A model generated the notes under the pieces. That model had not been told where the DNA came from. It was given only the letters and a program-made list of their open reading frames with translations, and searched no databases. Positions 7,676-16,763 of a stretch of DNA of 23,100 bases are shown piece after piece (the first letter of the stretch is position 1; each line of letters begins with the position of its first letter). The DNA is from Chara braunii (Eukaryota > Streptophyta > Charophyceae > Charales > Characeae), in contig BFEA01000147.1 of NCBI GenBank assembly GCA_003427395.1, forward strand, positions 1,952,724 to 1,975,823, read 5' to 3'. The position numbers and the translations under genes are program-made.

Positions 7676-8935
7676 GGTTTATTCTCTTTGCCCCCTCCGA
7701 TTCTTCATTTATTTGGAGAAATTTCTTCTCCCCTGTAATCGGGGAAATAACTTCCACGGTTCCACCGTATGGGCCGGATCTCGGAATGCTCAATGAAAGA
7801 GCTTTGCAATGGCCAATTATTACGGGCAGCTGGTTTGGACAAGCTCTGGTTCTGTTCCAGCGGAGCGGTTGAGTTCTGATCAATTACCAGCAGGGCATCT
7901 ACAACCTGCTCAAGATGATTTGGAGAACTGGGATCTTCTTCCATGTTAGCCTGTGAAAGAGTTGAGGGTTTATACCCCTGTTGCTGGTAAGGAACGATAG
8001 CCATGCTATTATTAAAGCCCAGTGGGGGAGTGGAATCAGCTTCCTTGACTACTTGTCAGGACTCAGAAGGGAGACCGTCCTGCTGTTTAAAAGGGACGAT
8101 AGTCATAACATTATTCAAACCCAAAGAGCCCATAGGGGCAGAGGAGTTTGCAGAGAGCACCGAGGTATCCAGCGAACCTTGTAAAAATGGAATACTACTC
8201 TGAGAAGGTTGAGCCCCCACTGGAACAGCTGTCTGGAATGGGACTCGTGTTTCCTTCTGACTGTGGCATGTGTTATGAGGACCTAATACACTGATGGACC
8301 TTTCTGTGCTTCACTAGTATACAGCAAGTAGTGAGTTCTGATTATCTTTGTGTGCCAGTATTTTGAATCTTCTTTGCCTTGAAGCCTTTGTGCTTTTCTT
8401 TGCAGGTTTGGGTGTGAGGGGCAGTCTCCGTAGCATGTTTGTGTAGTTGCAGGTTTTTCTCAAAGTGCTCCTTCCCCCTCCTTTCCTGATTTTTCAGGAC
8501 TGTTGTTTCTCTTTTAAGTTTCCCTTCCGCCTGGCCAACTCTTTGATCCTTTTGAGTCCTTTGACTCCTTGCGCGTGAATGAGTTGGACCTGTGTGTTGT
8601 TGTGAGAGTGAGGAGGACCTGCTGGTTTTTTATCCTCTCCCGAGGTAAGCTGTGCCATCATCTTCTGAGTGACACTGTGCAGTAACTTATTGCACATGTC
8701 ATTCCATTCTGCACCCGGTGTGAGACCATAATGGAGCGCAGTCTTGAGACTATCACTACCACTCAACAAATGAGAGAGATTTTCCTCAATATAGCTTCAG
8801 TCCAAATCCGGTATAGCTGCATACTTAAACTTGAGATTTGCTGTAACCCACATCAGCATTTTCTGTAAGCTGATTTGCAGGTCAAGTAGAGAATCCGTAC
8901 TATCTGCTTTCACACCCATTACCTCGAAGGCACTA
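7676..8935 (-). pseudogene. LINE-A ORF1, central segment
   Basis: Minus-strand reading upstream of the TIR insertion. One main frame can be followed: after the MITE it reads ASAFEVMGVKADSTDSLLDL and then, with a stop, HLLSGSDSLKTALHYGLTPG. Next come a basic stretch rich in KPAKKSTKASRQRRFK, several stops (8494, near 8325, 8075), and NHLEQVVDALLVIDQNST before the insertion. The Lys/Arg-rich part would suit RNA binding. Two similar peptide blocks occur, LGLNNVMTIVPFKQQD and LGFNNSMAIVPYQQQG, 33 residues apart. Frames are preserved over long distances despite the nonsense codons, so decay is moderate. Confidence 0.72.
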
Positions 8936-9330
8936 GCGGTTAATGGAAGGCCAAAAATTCGGGGTTTTTCGCCGCGTCGCTACAAACAATGTTGTCGAAA
9001 CTTTTGTGAACAAACTATGCAGGGTCATAATACAAACATCAAGAAAACAATCAGGCAAAAAAAAAACGAAAAAATCAAACTCAAGAGCACTATAAATCCC
9101 TATTCGGAGTAGCTTTCGGAGTTCGCCAAAGCTTTTTTCGAGTCTGCTGTTTTTGCTAAGTTTTTTGTTACTGCTTCAAATACGGCGAAACTGAATACAG
9201 ATATACCCTAAAGCACATATATAACAGGCAAAAAGAAAAACTGAGAAAAGAGTAAAAATTCAGGGAAATATGACAGTTTCGGTGAAAAAATCGCCAAAAT
9301 TCGCCGAGTTTTGGGCCTTCCATTAACCGC
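8936..9330. mobile_element. ~395 bp MITE with GCGGTTAATGGAAGGCC ends
   Basis: The left end GCGGTTAATGGAAGGCC and the inverted right end (complement of GCGGTTAATGGAAGGCCC) match over 17 bases, with weaker similarity (CAAAAATTCGG / CAAAACTCGG) further in. The interior is A/T-rich and non-coding. It splits LINE-A ORF1 between VEAAPVR and SAFEVMGV. Target duplication is unclear: the TTAA inside each end (8940-8943, 9323-9326) would suit a piggyBac-type site, but the match extends outward by GCGG/CCGC, so TTAA may simply belong to the TIR. Confidence 0.82.
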
Positions 9331-9823
9331 CTCTTACCGGTGCTGCTTCTACCTCCATCAACTCAGCTGCAAATACTTCCTTGAGGGTGTCCAATTCCAT
9401 AGCGTCTGTTTCTGGTTGGAGGGAGCCAGCGGGCGAGGAATGAAGCTGTTGAGAGACTTGCTGGTCTCGTTGGATGGTCTGGATGGCCTGTTGTAAGACC
9501 GAATCCTGGGAATCTTGTTGTGTCTGTTGGACGAGAGAGTTGTGCTGATCCTGTTGTTCCAACTGATGGGCCAGATGTCCAGGATTAGATTTTTCTGCAG
9601 ACTTTTTTTTTTTTTTTTTCAAATCTTCCTTCCATTCCAGATTAGTTTGCTGGTTCTTCTTTGGTAAATATGCATCAGGGGAGGGTCCGGTCCCTTTATA
9701 TTGGGCTTTCTGAGGCCCGGAGCCTTCCCCCACTTGTCCTGTATTTTGTCTATTTTTTGACGACACGCTGTGCTCCGTTTGTTGACTTGATCTTATTATG
9801 AATAATAAACAAAGGAGCCACAA
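9331..9823 (-). pseudogene. LINE-A ORF1, N-terminal glutamine-rich segment
   Basis: An open minus-strand frame from 9823 into the MITE. The protein is hydrophilic and glutamine-rich (for example QQAIQTIQRDQQVSQQLHSS), contains a lysine run caused by the 18-base T tract near 9604-9621, and ends AAELMEVEAAPVR at the MITE. Low-complexity Q-rich sequence suits an ORF1 N-terminal linker. The real start codon is uncertain: the ATG at 9821-9823 opens with a hydrophobic MWLLCLLFI stretch that looks fortuitous. Confidence 0.6.
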
Positions 9824-12026
9824 TCAACTGTCCAATTACTCCCCTTTACTGGCAGCAACATAAAGAGCCATCCTTTGACCTCCTACACCTTCCTTCCTCC
9901 TTGGTGTGGCATCGGGCTATGGCGACTCATCCAGCCCTAGCTTTGGGTGTCCAAGGGATGACGCAAAGTTTCCATGTCCTCTCCCACTTCATCCACCAAG
10001 CCTACTCTACCAGATGAAGTCCTCAACCCAGCGGTACGGGGCCTTCGAGGTGCAGCGCCAACCTTGAAGATGAAGATGCAAGTCTTCCATAGCCAAGGCC
10101 CAAAGGTGGAGTCTTCTTCCCTGTTCCCACTTCCTTCCTCCTCCTTCTACCTCTACTCCCCCTCCATAGCCTAGCTAGAGGTCCTTCGCCCTCACCTCCA
10201 TAGCCTACGACTACTTCTACCTGCCCCCTATAACTCCTCCATAGCCATGGAGGTCTCCTTCATCACCCTCCAGCTCCTCCTTTCACAAGGATCTCTTGCC
10301 AGCATCTCTTTCAGGCCAGAGCAGCAGCGCACTCCTTCAAAAGAGGACCTCAACTGCCCCTTGCACCGAATGATATACTCTTCTCCTACCCGAGTTAGAG
10401 TAACTTTCAGCCGAATGTCACTGTAGCTCAGCCTCCCCTTGCTGCACTGGACCAACTGGAAGTTCCTGCCTTTTGGTGGGAACAATATTGCAGTCTGGAG
10501 CTACCCCCAGGGCCTGAATCTATCCAAGTACCTCTCTATATACATGCCATGGACCATTGTGACTTTTTGCAAGCTACTGGACTTCCCCCTCCAACTACTG
10601 GGCCTGCCTAAGCCTTTCTGAAATGCCGAAAAAGGCCTACCAGATCCTTATCAAGTTCTACAACTACCCCTGGCCTTCCAGCATTTCCACACGTTCTCCT
10701 GTTTCCAAAGGTCAGGTCTGTCCCTGTGTCTACAGACTCTATAGTCTATACCTATTGCTGATCTACCCCAGCCCCAAGCACAGAAATACAGCACCGAAAA
10801 CAGAGTTAGCACAAGGACACAGACTTAAAACTCATTCGAGCACAAGGCGCATGCATGTAGCGGGAGGTCACACACACACACACTTATAAAACACAGCAAA
10901 TCACAGCAGAACAGGCTCAGACTCGGAATACAGAGAAAACAGACCAAAAGAACAGCATTTTCTCAGAAGTACCTGGAATCTCAAACGGCGATTTGTGTGG
11001 TTCATTGCACTGATTAAAATCATGGAAAAAAAGATGTAATGAGCCCAGTGGTATTGAGAAGCCAATCAGTGTCGTGATAAAAATCCGAACCCAGCGGACA
11101 AAATAATGTCTCCAAAGTCGATTACATGTCCATGCCCAGCATATGTGCATTTTCCCAGAGCATCGTAACTTCAAAGAAGAGAATGAGGTAGTCGGGAGAA
11201 GAGACAGAGAGGAGGAGAAGAAGAAGAGTCCCCGTCAATCATGCATGAAGTCTCTTCCTGCCCACTTCCTCCTCGGGCACTATCCCCCCTGACACCACCT
11301 CAGCAATGAAGTCTCTCTCTGACATTCTCTGACAGATACAGTGTGCAGGTCACAACAGGGCGCCCATCCTCCATCCACGTCAGCAACCAATAAGGGAGGA
11401 TGGCGCAGGTCTTCCTCACCTTCATGGAGACAAGCAGCAGAGCACACTCGACGTCGCCAGGTAAGTCCAGGTAAGCTTCCCCTCAAACCCTCTCCAGTCT
11501 CACAGACCCGATCCTTCTCCTCGTCCAACCTCAACACCAACGTCTATAGCTATGGTGGCAATGGCCTCATGCTGGCGCCCACTCAGCAACACTGGCGCCA
11601 GCATAAACTCCAGCAGCGTCGTGATATCGTACTAGCATCAAGCCAGCGCAAGGCAGAATGCTCTCCCACAGTGGCTGGGTCCACTCTATATAGTGTCGAC
11701 TCACGTTGACCAGCCTCCAGTCTCCTTGGATCGACAGCCCAGATGATCCGAAAACCAATGGCCAGGATGCAGCGCAGTCCCAGATTTCCCTAGTGTCCCA
11801 CTTGGACTGGAATCTTCTGGATAACTGCAGACAACCACTGATGCGCATCTGATCGACAGCCGTGGCTGACCAGAGGGTTGACTTTGACTTTGGGCCTGGA
11901 ATCCCGTGCTTGGGTTGACTCTTGATTTTCCAAGAGTCACTGTCTCACGTTGGGGTACTGGACACAGCTTTTGACTGAGATCTTGGTACCCCTTGACCCT
12001 AGGCACTTTCTCAGACATTTCTCAGG
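9824..12026. other. Pyrimidine-rich stretch without a recognisable gene
   Basis: Long CT-rich tracts (10100-10300) leave several open frames, none with an identifiable domain or consistent start. A (CA) tract lies at 10871-10883, a TATA-like CTATATAG near 11688, and a strong hairpin at 11569-11604. It may hold the 5' flank of LINE-A. Confidence 0.5.
11569..11604. repeat. Perfect 11 bp inverted repeat
   Basis: ATGCTGGCGCC and GGCGCCAGCAT are separated by 14 bases. No flanking duplication was noticed. It could be the trace of a tiny fold-back insertion. Confidence 0.8.
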
Positions 12027-12029
12027 CTA

Positions 12030-12134
12030 CAGTCTTCCCCCGAATATAACGCACGGTCATTATAGCTGAATTTGGTCTATCTTTCAGTCTAAATTCAGCT
12101 ATAATGACCGTGCGTTGTATTCGGGGGAAGACTG
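12030..12134. mobile_element. 105 bp Tc1/mariner (pogo-like) hairpin MITE
   Basis: A near-perfect palindrome: the arms match over ~46 bases with one mismatch (AATATAACG versus AATACAACG) around a ~14-base loop. The ends are CAGTC...GACTG, and each is flanked by TA (12028-12029, 12135-12136), the classic Tc1/mariner target duplication. CAGT termini are typical of the pogo branch. There is no coding capacity. Near identity of the arms suggests recent insertion or gene conversion. Confidence 0.88.
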
Positions 12135-12137
12135 TAG

Positions 12138-13148
12138 GGACGTGACATTTGACCCCTATTTCTGGCCTTCGACCAAAAGTGACAAGAATTTGAGGATGGC
12201 AGGTTCAACATGATGTGCTTGGCTGTGGGCTATGCGGTAATTCAGATGAACCGCTCATGCAAAGCAGCCAATCGACAGCATCCACACAATGACACACACT
12301 GTGAAGTAAACTCAAAGCATCTTATTATTCGAAAAACAATCATGTTAGCAAGTGGGGTTAACGATGTGTGCTATGGACATATGCAGTCCGATAAGGGCAT
12401 ACTGATTCTTTCGGAATTTGTTATGAGCCTGTAGCGAGTTGTGTCCAACTGTCGACTTATGTGTGTCATCCTAGTCTTCTTTCTATCGTTCCAATTTTGA
12501 TGGATGTCAGGAAAGACAATTGTGTTCAGTTGCCCCCAAACCAAAATCATTTTTCACAACTTTTACTATTTATTTTAGGTGAAAAAAATAGTAATAAGTA
12601 CTAATAACAATAACAACAATAATAATAGTAATAATATAAAAGAAAAGTATTGGTATGCTGTGGAGTTGTAAACCATGCATACAGACATACCGCAGTTGTC
12701 TGAAGAGTTGCATGCGCTGCAAGCTCATTGGCAGCCATGGCATCCGCTCTGGCCCCGGAAGCAGCCCTCCGCCCTGGATAAGCCTTCTCCGGGTTTTCCC
12801 CGTTGTCCAGTAGCAGACAGTGAATTCAATCAGTGAAAGAAGCAAGTTAGTTTCTGCACCATTTTCTTTCTTTTTGTTTGCCTTTTTTGCTTTCTCCCAT
12901 CAATATGCAATGATCTTGCCCAAATTCACATCACATAGTAATCCAAAGCAACTCACAAGCTGTCACAAACTGCTCCAATTGCACACAATGCAAGATGAAA
13001 ATGATATAAGAAATCGATTATTAATTTATTATGAGGAGCCAAAGAACAAACGAACAAGTAACAATTTGCATGGCAGCTATGGCTGCCCTCACCAACCCAC
13101 AGGTATGATCTCTCGATTTCCCTCTCTGTCTGTCCCACCGTACGGATT

Positions 13149-13151
<3 letters not shown>
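12138..13151. other. Stretch without a recognisable gene
   Basis: A/T-rich, with an AAT/AAC-type imperfect microsatellite at about 12588-12640. The open frame that runs into the downstream CT repeat (SLSLSL) is low complexity and has no domain. Confidence 0.5.
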
Positions 13152-13216
<65 letters not shown>

Positions 13217-13236
13217 CGCGTGCGCGTGCGCGCGCA
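13152..13236. repeat. (CT)n microsatellite followed by GC/GT alternating tract
   Basis: About 31 CT units (13152-13214) run directly into TGCGCGTGCGCGTGCGCGCGC, a strictly alternating purine-pyrimidine tract. Confidence 0.95.
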
Positions 13237-13880
13237 GCCGGCGCCGTTGACTACCTACCTGGTATCTGCCCTTCCAAGTCGCACTTGTCGTTGGTCACAG
13301 CACTTCCGCAGCAGACCCAAATGGAAATTGTGTTGACGTTGCACTGTAGCAGCGATTTTGTACTTCACTGCCCCCCCAATCTTGGACTTTTCGGACCAGT
13401 TTATTCCCTGACAAATGTCTGTAGAGTTTTTTTGCTGGCCATGTCTCTTGCAACTGTGTAGTACAAGGCTGGAGGAAAAGAAAGTAGTGCTAAGAGACCG
13501 TTACCGTTCCCTAGCCTTCCTGGCCGCAGTTGTCTGACACTTCCGGTACGGACTTTCCGTGGGTTGAGCTGCTATTTTTGGGACTTGGACTTTGGTCGGG
13601 CACCGGACCTCTAACGATGTATCGGAAACTTGTACAGATGGACCTACGAGCCTACTGGTTGGACTATGATATATGGGTCATGGAACCTTGGGAATTCTCG
13701 GACCGGATTTGGGACTCAGGCGCAAAAATGTCTGAGATCCTTTCACTCCCAACGTCAAACGAGAAGCCATGACCTTTCTCACGTATCTGCATGGCATAGA
13801 TCTCTCTTGGCCCGTGTGTAGTGTGAAATGGTGTCAGGGGCTGTGTCACGTAGCTCATTCCTAGTGCACCATCTGTCACC
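13237..13880. other. Stretch without a recognisable gene
   Basis: No domain, repeat or clear signal seen. It may include the end of an LTR if the primer-binding-like motif at 13897 is real, but no LTR boundaries could be fixed. Confidence 0.4.
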
Positions 13881-14042
13881 CTCAAGTTCCTGATACTGGT
13901 ACCAGAGCTTATGTTGTGACTCTGTTCATCCTCTTCTCCTGAATCTGTAAATATATTCATCCTCAAGTTCCTGATACTGGTACCAGAGCTTATGTTGTGG
14001 CTCTGTTCGTCCTCTTCTCCTGAATCTGTAAATATCTTCATC
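13881..14042. repeat. 81 bp tandem duplication (27 codons)
   Basis: Units 13881-13961 and 13962-14042 differ at about three positions. The period is a multiple of three, and the minus strand is open through both units (a repeated IFTDSGEEDEQSHNISSGTS), but no known protein is recognised. The plus strand of each unit carries TGGTACCAGAGC. Confidence 0.92.
13897..13908 (+). other. Primer-binding-site-like motif, copy 1 (copy 2 at 13978-13989)
   Basis: TGGTACCAGAGC differs by one base from TGGTATCAGAGC, the tRNA-iMet-complementary primer-binding site of many plant LTR retrotransposons, and is followed by the usual CTTA. A decayed 5' LTR would then end near 13890. No gag or pol was found downstream. 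Confidence 0.35.
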
Positions 14043-14534
14043 TACCAGCCTATCTACATCATACCAGCCAGTCATATCAGGGGGAATCGTCGATCTTTGT
14101 AACGGAGCGGAGTTGAATGTCACACAAGCAGTGCTGGGCCGGCAACGGGCCGGTTGAGTTACCCCTGTCCAACCGGAGCCGGACCAGCCCAGGGGGTTGA
14201 ATCGGGAAACCGGTTTTGAAAAAGAAGTGCCCAAATTAGGGGCCAAATACCCTTTATTTTCTTTTTTTGGCAGATTCCGACTGCGCTCTTCAAGAGCTGT
14301 CGGAATCCGCAATAAAATTTTGAAGTTACAACATTTTTCGGGGGGCTTCCAGAGGGAGGCAGGGGGTTATTATTGACATATTCAGGCAACTATGGCTTCC
14401 ACGGGGAGGGGTCGAGTAAGCAAGTTCACTTATCTGAAACCCCCGTGGCTGGAGCATTTCGTGGAGTAGGTCATGTAATAATGATGCTCCACGAGCTGAA
14501 CCACATATGATGAAAGGAGGTCCTTCCCAGAACT
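14043..14534. other. Stretch without a gene; clustered inverted repeats
   Basis: No coding sequence is supported. Pairings: CTGGGCCGG (14134-14142) with CCAGCCCAG (14184-14192, one mismatch) enclosing CCGGTTG with CAACCGG (14170-14176); CCACGGGG (14399-14406) with CCCCGTGG (14441-14448); and two competing 7 bp pairings within 14451-14493 (GGAGCAT/ATGCTCC, CGTGGAG/CTCCACG). Confidence 0.45.
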
Positions 14535-14800
14535 TATAGCTCTTCCAGAGTGTAGCTCGACAGCAGAAGAGTTATGGGTCCAGCTTTCAGCTTGTGGGGG
14601 CAGAGCATTTTCTGTTTGTTCTTTTCTACATAAGGTGAGTTATCAGTATGGAAGTATCTTGCCTGGCAGTCTGTCCAGATACATGTAGTGGAGCAAGGTC
14701 CATTCCAGATAGATAGAGAGAAGAATATAGCTTAGGTCCATGATTGGGATTGCACCTCGGGCTCTGACATCACGATTCCAAAATCCGAACCCATAACTTT
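14535..14800. repeat. Diverged relative of the fold-back sequence at 6689-7199
   Basis: It shares TGTAGCTCGACAG...GTTATGGGTC (14551-14580) and, further in, GTAGTGGAGCAAGG with the left arm and core at 6723-6915. It too is bounded by inverted AGTTATGGGT (14570) and ACCCATAACT (14789-14798). Similarity elsewhere is weak, so this is a family resemblance seen by eye. Confidence 0.5.
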
Positions 14801-15829
14801 TTCCACAGATGGCAGGGGCGTCGCACGAGGATATAATCTCAGCGGAGCCTCATCACGAGCATAGTGTTCACCTTGTGGCTGAGGGTAAACGGGCAGCAGA
14901 TGCTACCAACGGTAACTGGTCCTTTGGACCACAAGAGGACAAATTGGAGAAGGGGCCTACCCGACCCACACACATCTTAAACCACTAGTACTTGGGCCAT
15001 AGATCGGCCGCGGGCCTTCCATGTTAATGTGCCGCATTCTTAGGGTCTCGGGGGAGGGTTGGAAGCGCTATGGGCAAGGAAGGCGGCGGGCCCAGGGAAA
15101 ACTGCCCAATGGACTCCAGTATGTCCTCTTGGATTTTCGTGCATGTGGAAACATGCACATGGCTGTGTGCAATGCCATAAAAGAAGAAAAAAAGAAAAAA
15201 GAGAAAAGAAACTTGCAAGGACGTGAAATGGAAAAGGCCGAAAAAAAAGAATAAAGGAAAACCAGAGCTGGCTTGGCAGAGCATTTTCATGATAGCACTT
15301 CCACATATGTATCTGGATGCAGTTTCACGCTAAAGCCAAGGATGTTTTCATTGCTTTCCTTTTCTTTTTTTTCCACGGAAGAGAGAATCCTGGCAGTTTC
15401 TAGGCTGACTCCCCGTGAGAAACGGGGAGCATCCAAGTGCCTTGTCAAAATGAACGTTTCAGGCACTTTCCCAAAATGAATGTATCCTTCCTCAATTGTG
15501 GGAGAATTCAAGTTCCTGTCATGAATCGGAAGGCACTCGCGTTGCACACCATCTTTTCCCGTTTTTTTTTTTTTTTTTGCTGCAAACGAAAGGAAAAAGA
15601 AGAAGAATATGAGCTGTATCTGGCGTGCCCCAAAGGGAAGCACTGCCCCGAGAATGTACTCTCCCTCAGTTGTGGGCAGATACTCGTGAATAGGAAGGAG
15701 GAAGTGCAGCCACCTTTTCTGCCGTTCTATATATACACCTAATGCAGTCAGCTATCATTCTGTCCCACATATACAGTCCCAGCTAATTAGCGTACGTTTT
15801 CTAAATTGCCCTTCCGTGTTGTGGCACTC
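14801..15829. other. Stretch without a recognisable gene
   Basis: No domain seen. Two diverged direct repeats flank a T-run (15560-15577): about 15477-15537 and 15652-15713 share TGTA...CTCARTTGTGGG and a GAAT-RGGAAGG tail. A TATA-like TATATATA lies near 15730. Purine-rich sequence occupies 15180-15260. Confidence 0.45.
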
Positions 15830-16763
15830 TCTAAGTATCGGATTACAATCTTTTCATCGTTCGGTATGCATAATATGTCCTCACCATTTACAATCTTTTC
15901 ATCGTTCGGTATGCATAATATGTCCTCACCATTTGAAGTTAGCAACAACAACCTGTCAGCTATTCTATACTCAGATACTTCATGGGGTTTCTCTGGTACA
16001 CTAGAGATTGCGGTGCTCCAAGTATGATCACCAACATAAGCAGCTTTTACATTTTGCTATAGTTCTTTCCCGACATTGAGGTAAGTGACCATCGTTTCGA
16101 AAACGTCAGCTCTCCTAACAGCACATCGGCTACCACATTATACTTGCCTTGGCTTCAGCTTCAAATTGAGCTCATCAACTTCTCCAGCCTGTCTAGCTAG
16201 CTTGGGCGACATCTTAGCCTGCGTTTTTAGCCAACGAAGACTCTCATGATCTGAATAGACCTTAAATTGTTGGCCTAGGAGATAACATCCAGGTATCTAA
16301 AGCATCATGCAGTAGAGTTCTCTCTCACACAAAAAATGTTACTACATTCTCCGATGGTAGGCGTCTCGACATGAACTCAAGAGGGCGGTATCCATTCCCA
16401 GCATCTTGCTGTCGCATGGCCCCTAACCCATATTGACTTGCATCAGTTATAACTATAAACTAGTATAAAGGGGATTGAGGGGTCTGCTATTTTTAGCATG
16501 GGGTATTCGATTAACACCTTTTTCAATTTCATGAATGTGGAGATGCAGTCTCTACCCCACAGCCACATAGCTTCTTCTTTAACAGTTTGTGCGAGGGTGT
16601 TGCGATTGTGCAATCCACAAAGTTCCTATAGTAGTTAGCTAGGTCCAAGAACGAATGTAGTTCCGTCAGGATCTTTGATGACAACCAATGTCTAATTCTA
16701 GCAATCTTTGCATCCTCTGGACTCACTTCATCCCCATCTATCACATGGCCTAGGTACAGCACC
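15830..16763 (-). pseudogene. Ty3/gypsy pol remnant: RT thumb, RNase H, integrase N terminus
   Basis: Minus strand, in several frames. At 16763 it starts with VLYLGHVIDG and PEDAKIARI, followed by LHSFLDLANYYRNFV, matching the FLGH and FLGLxNYYRRF motifs of gypsy RT. Next comes RNase H-like sequence, KVYSDHESLRWLKTQAKMSP near 16250-16190 (the DH-SL motif). Then follows a stretch reading LLLLTSNGED and CIPNDEKIV, like the segment before the integrase HHCC zinc finger. Stops and frameshifts are frequent. The upstream part (protease, RT palm) is absent because LINE-2 abuts at 16764; it may lie beyond the right edge. The remnant fades near 15830. Confidence 0.82.
15843..15932. repeat. Exact 45 bp tandem duplication
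   Basis: Two identical 45 bp units (15843-15887, 15888-15932) inside the gypsy remnant. They repeat 15 codons around GEDILCIPNDEKIV. Identity of the copies in an otherwise decayed gene shows the duplication is much younger than the element. Confidence 0.95.

Larger units (their letters stand above)
5092..9823 (-). mobile_element. LINE-A: degenerate, 3'-truncated plant LINE
   Basis: Reading on the minus strand, ORF1 comes first (9823 down to 5603), then ORF2 (5590 down to 5092), separated by only 12 bases. ORF2 breaks off inside the endonuclease, so the RT and 3' end are missing from this window. LINE-A is closely related to LINE-2 at 16764-23100: both ORF1 proteins end near PWMN, and both endonucleases begin LNVN-LAS. 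It carries stops and frameshifts and is interrupted by two TIR elements (6350-7675 and 8936-9330). The 5' end is not defined; 9823 is the last base of open ORF1-like sequence. Confidence 0.85.

Noticed and set aside
10228-10889. Open frames in the CT-rich segment, including ones with TNWKFLPFGGNN
   Set aside because: Frames are short, change repeatedly and match no family I know; pyrimidine-rich composition removes stops on this strand.
12820-13461. 213-codon open frame on the plus strand
   Set aside because: About 20 codons are a Ser-Leu run from the CT repeat and the rest has no domain or coding character. The length is explained by the stop-free microsatellite.
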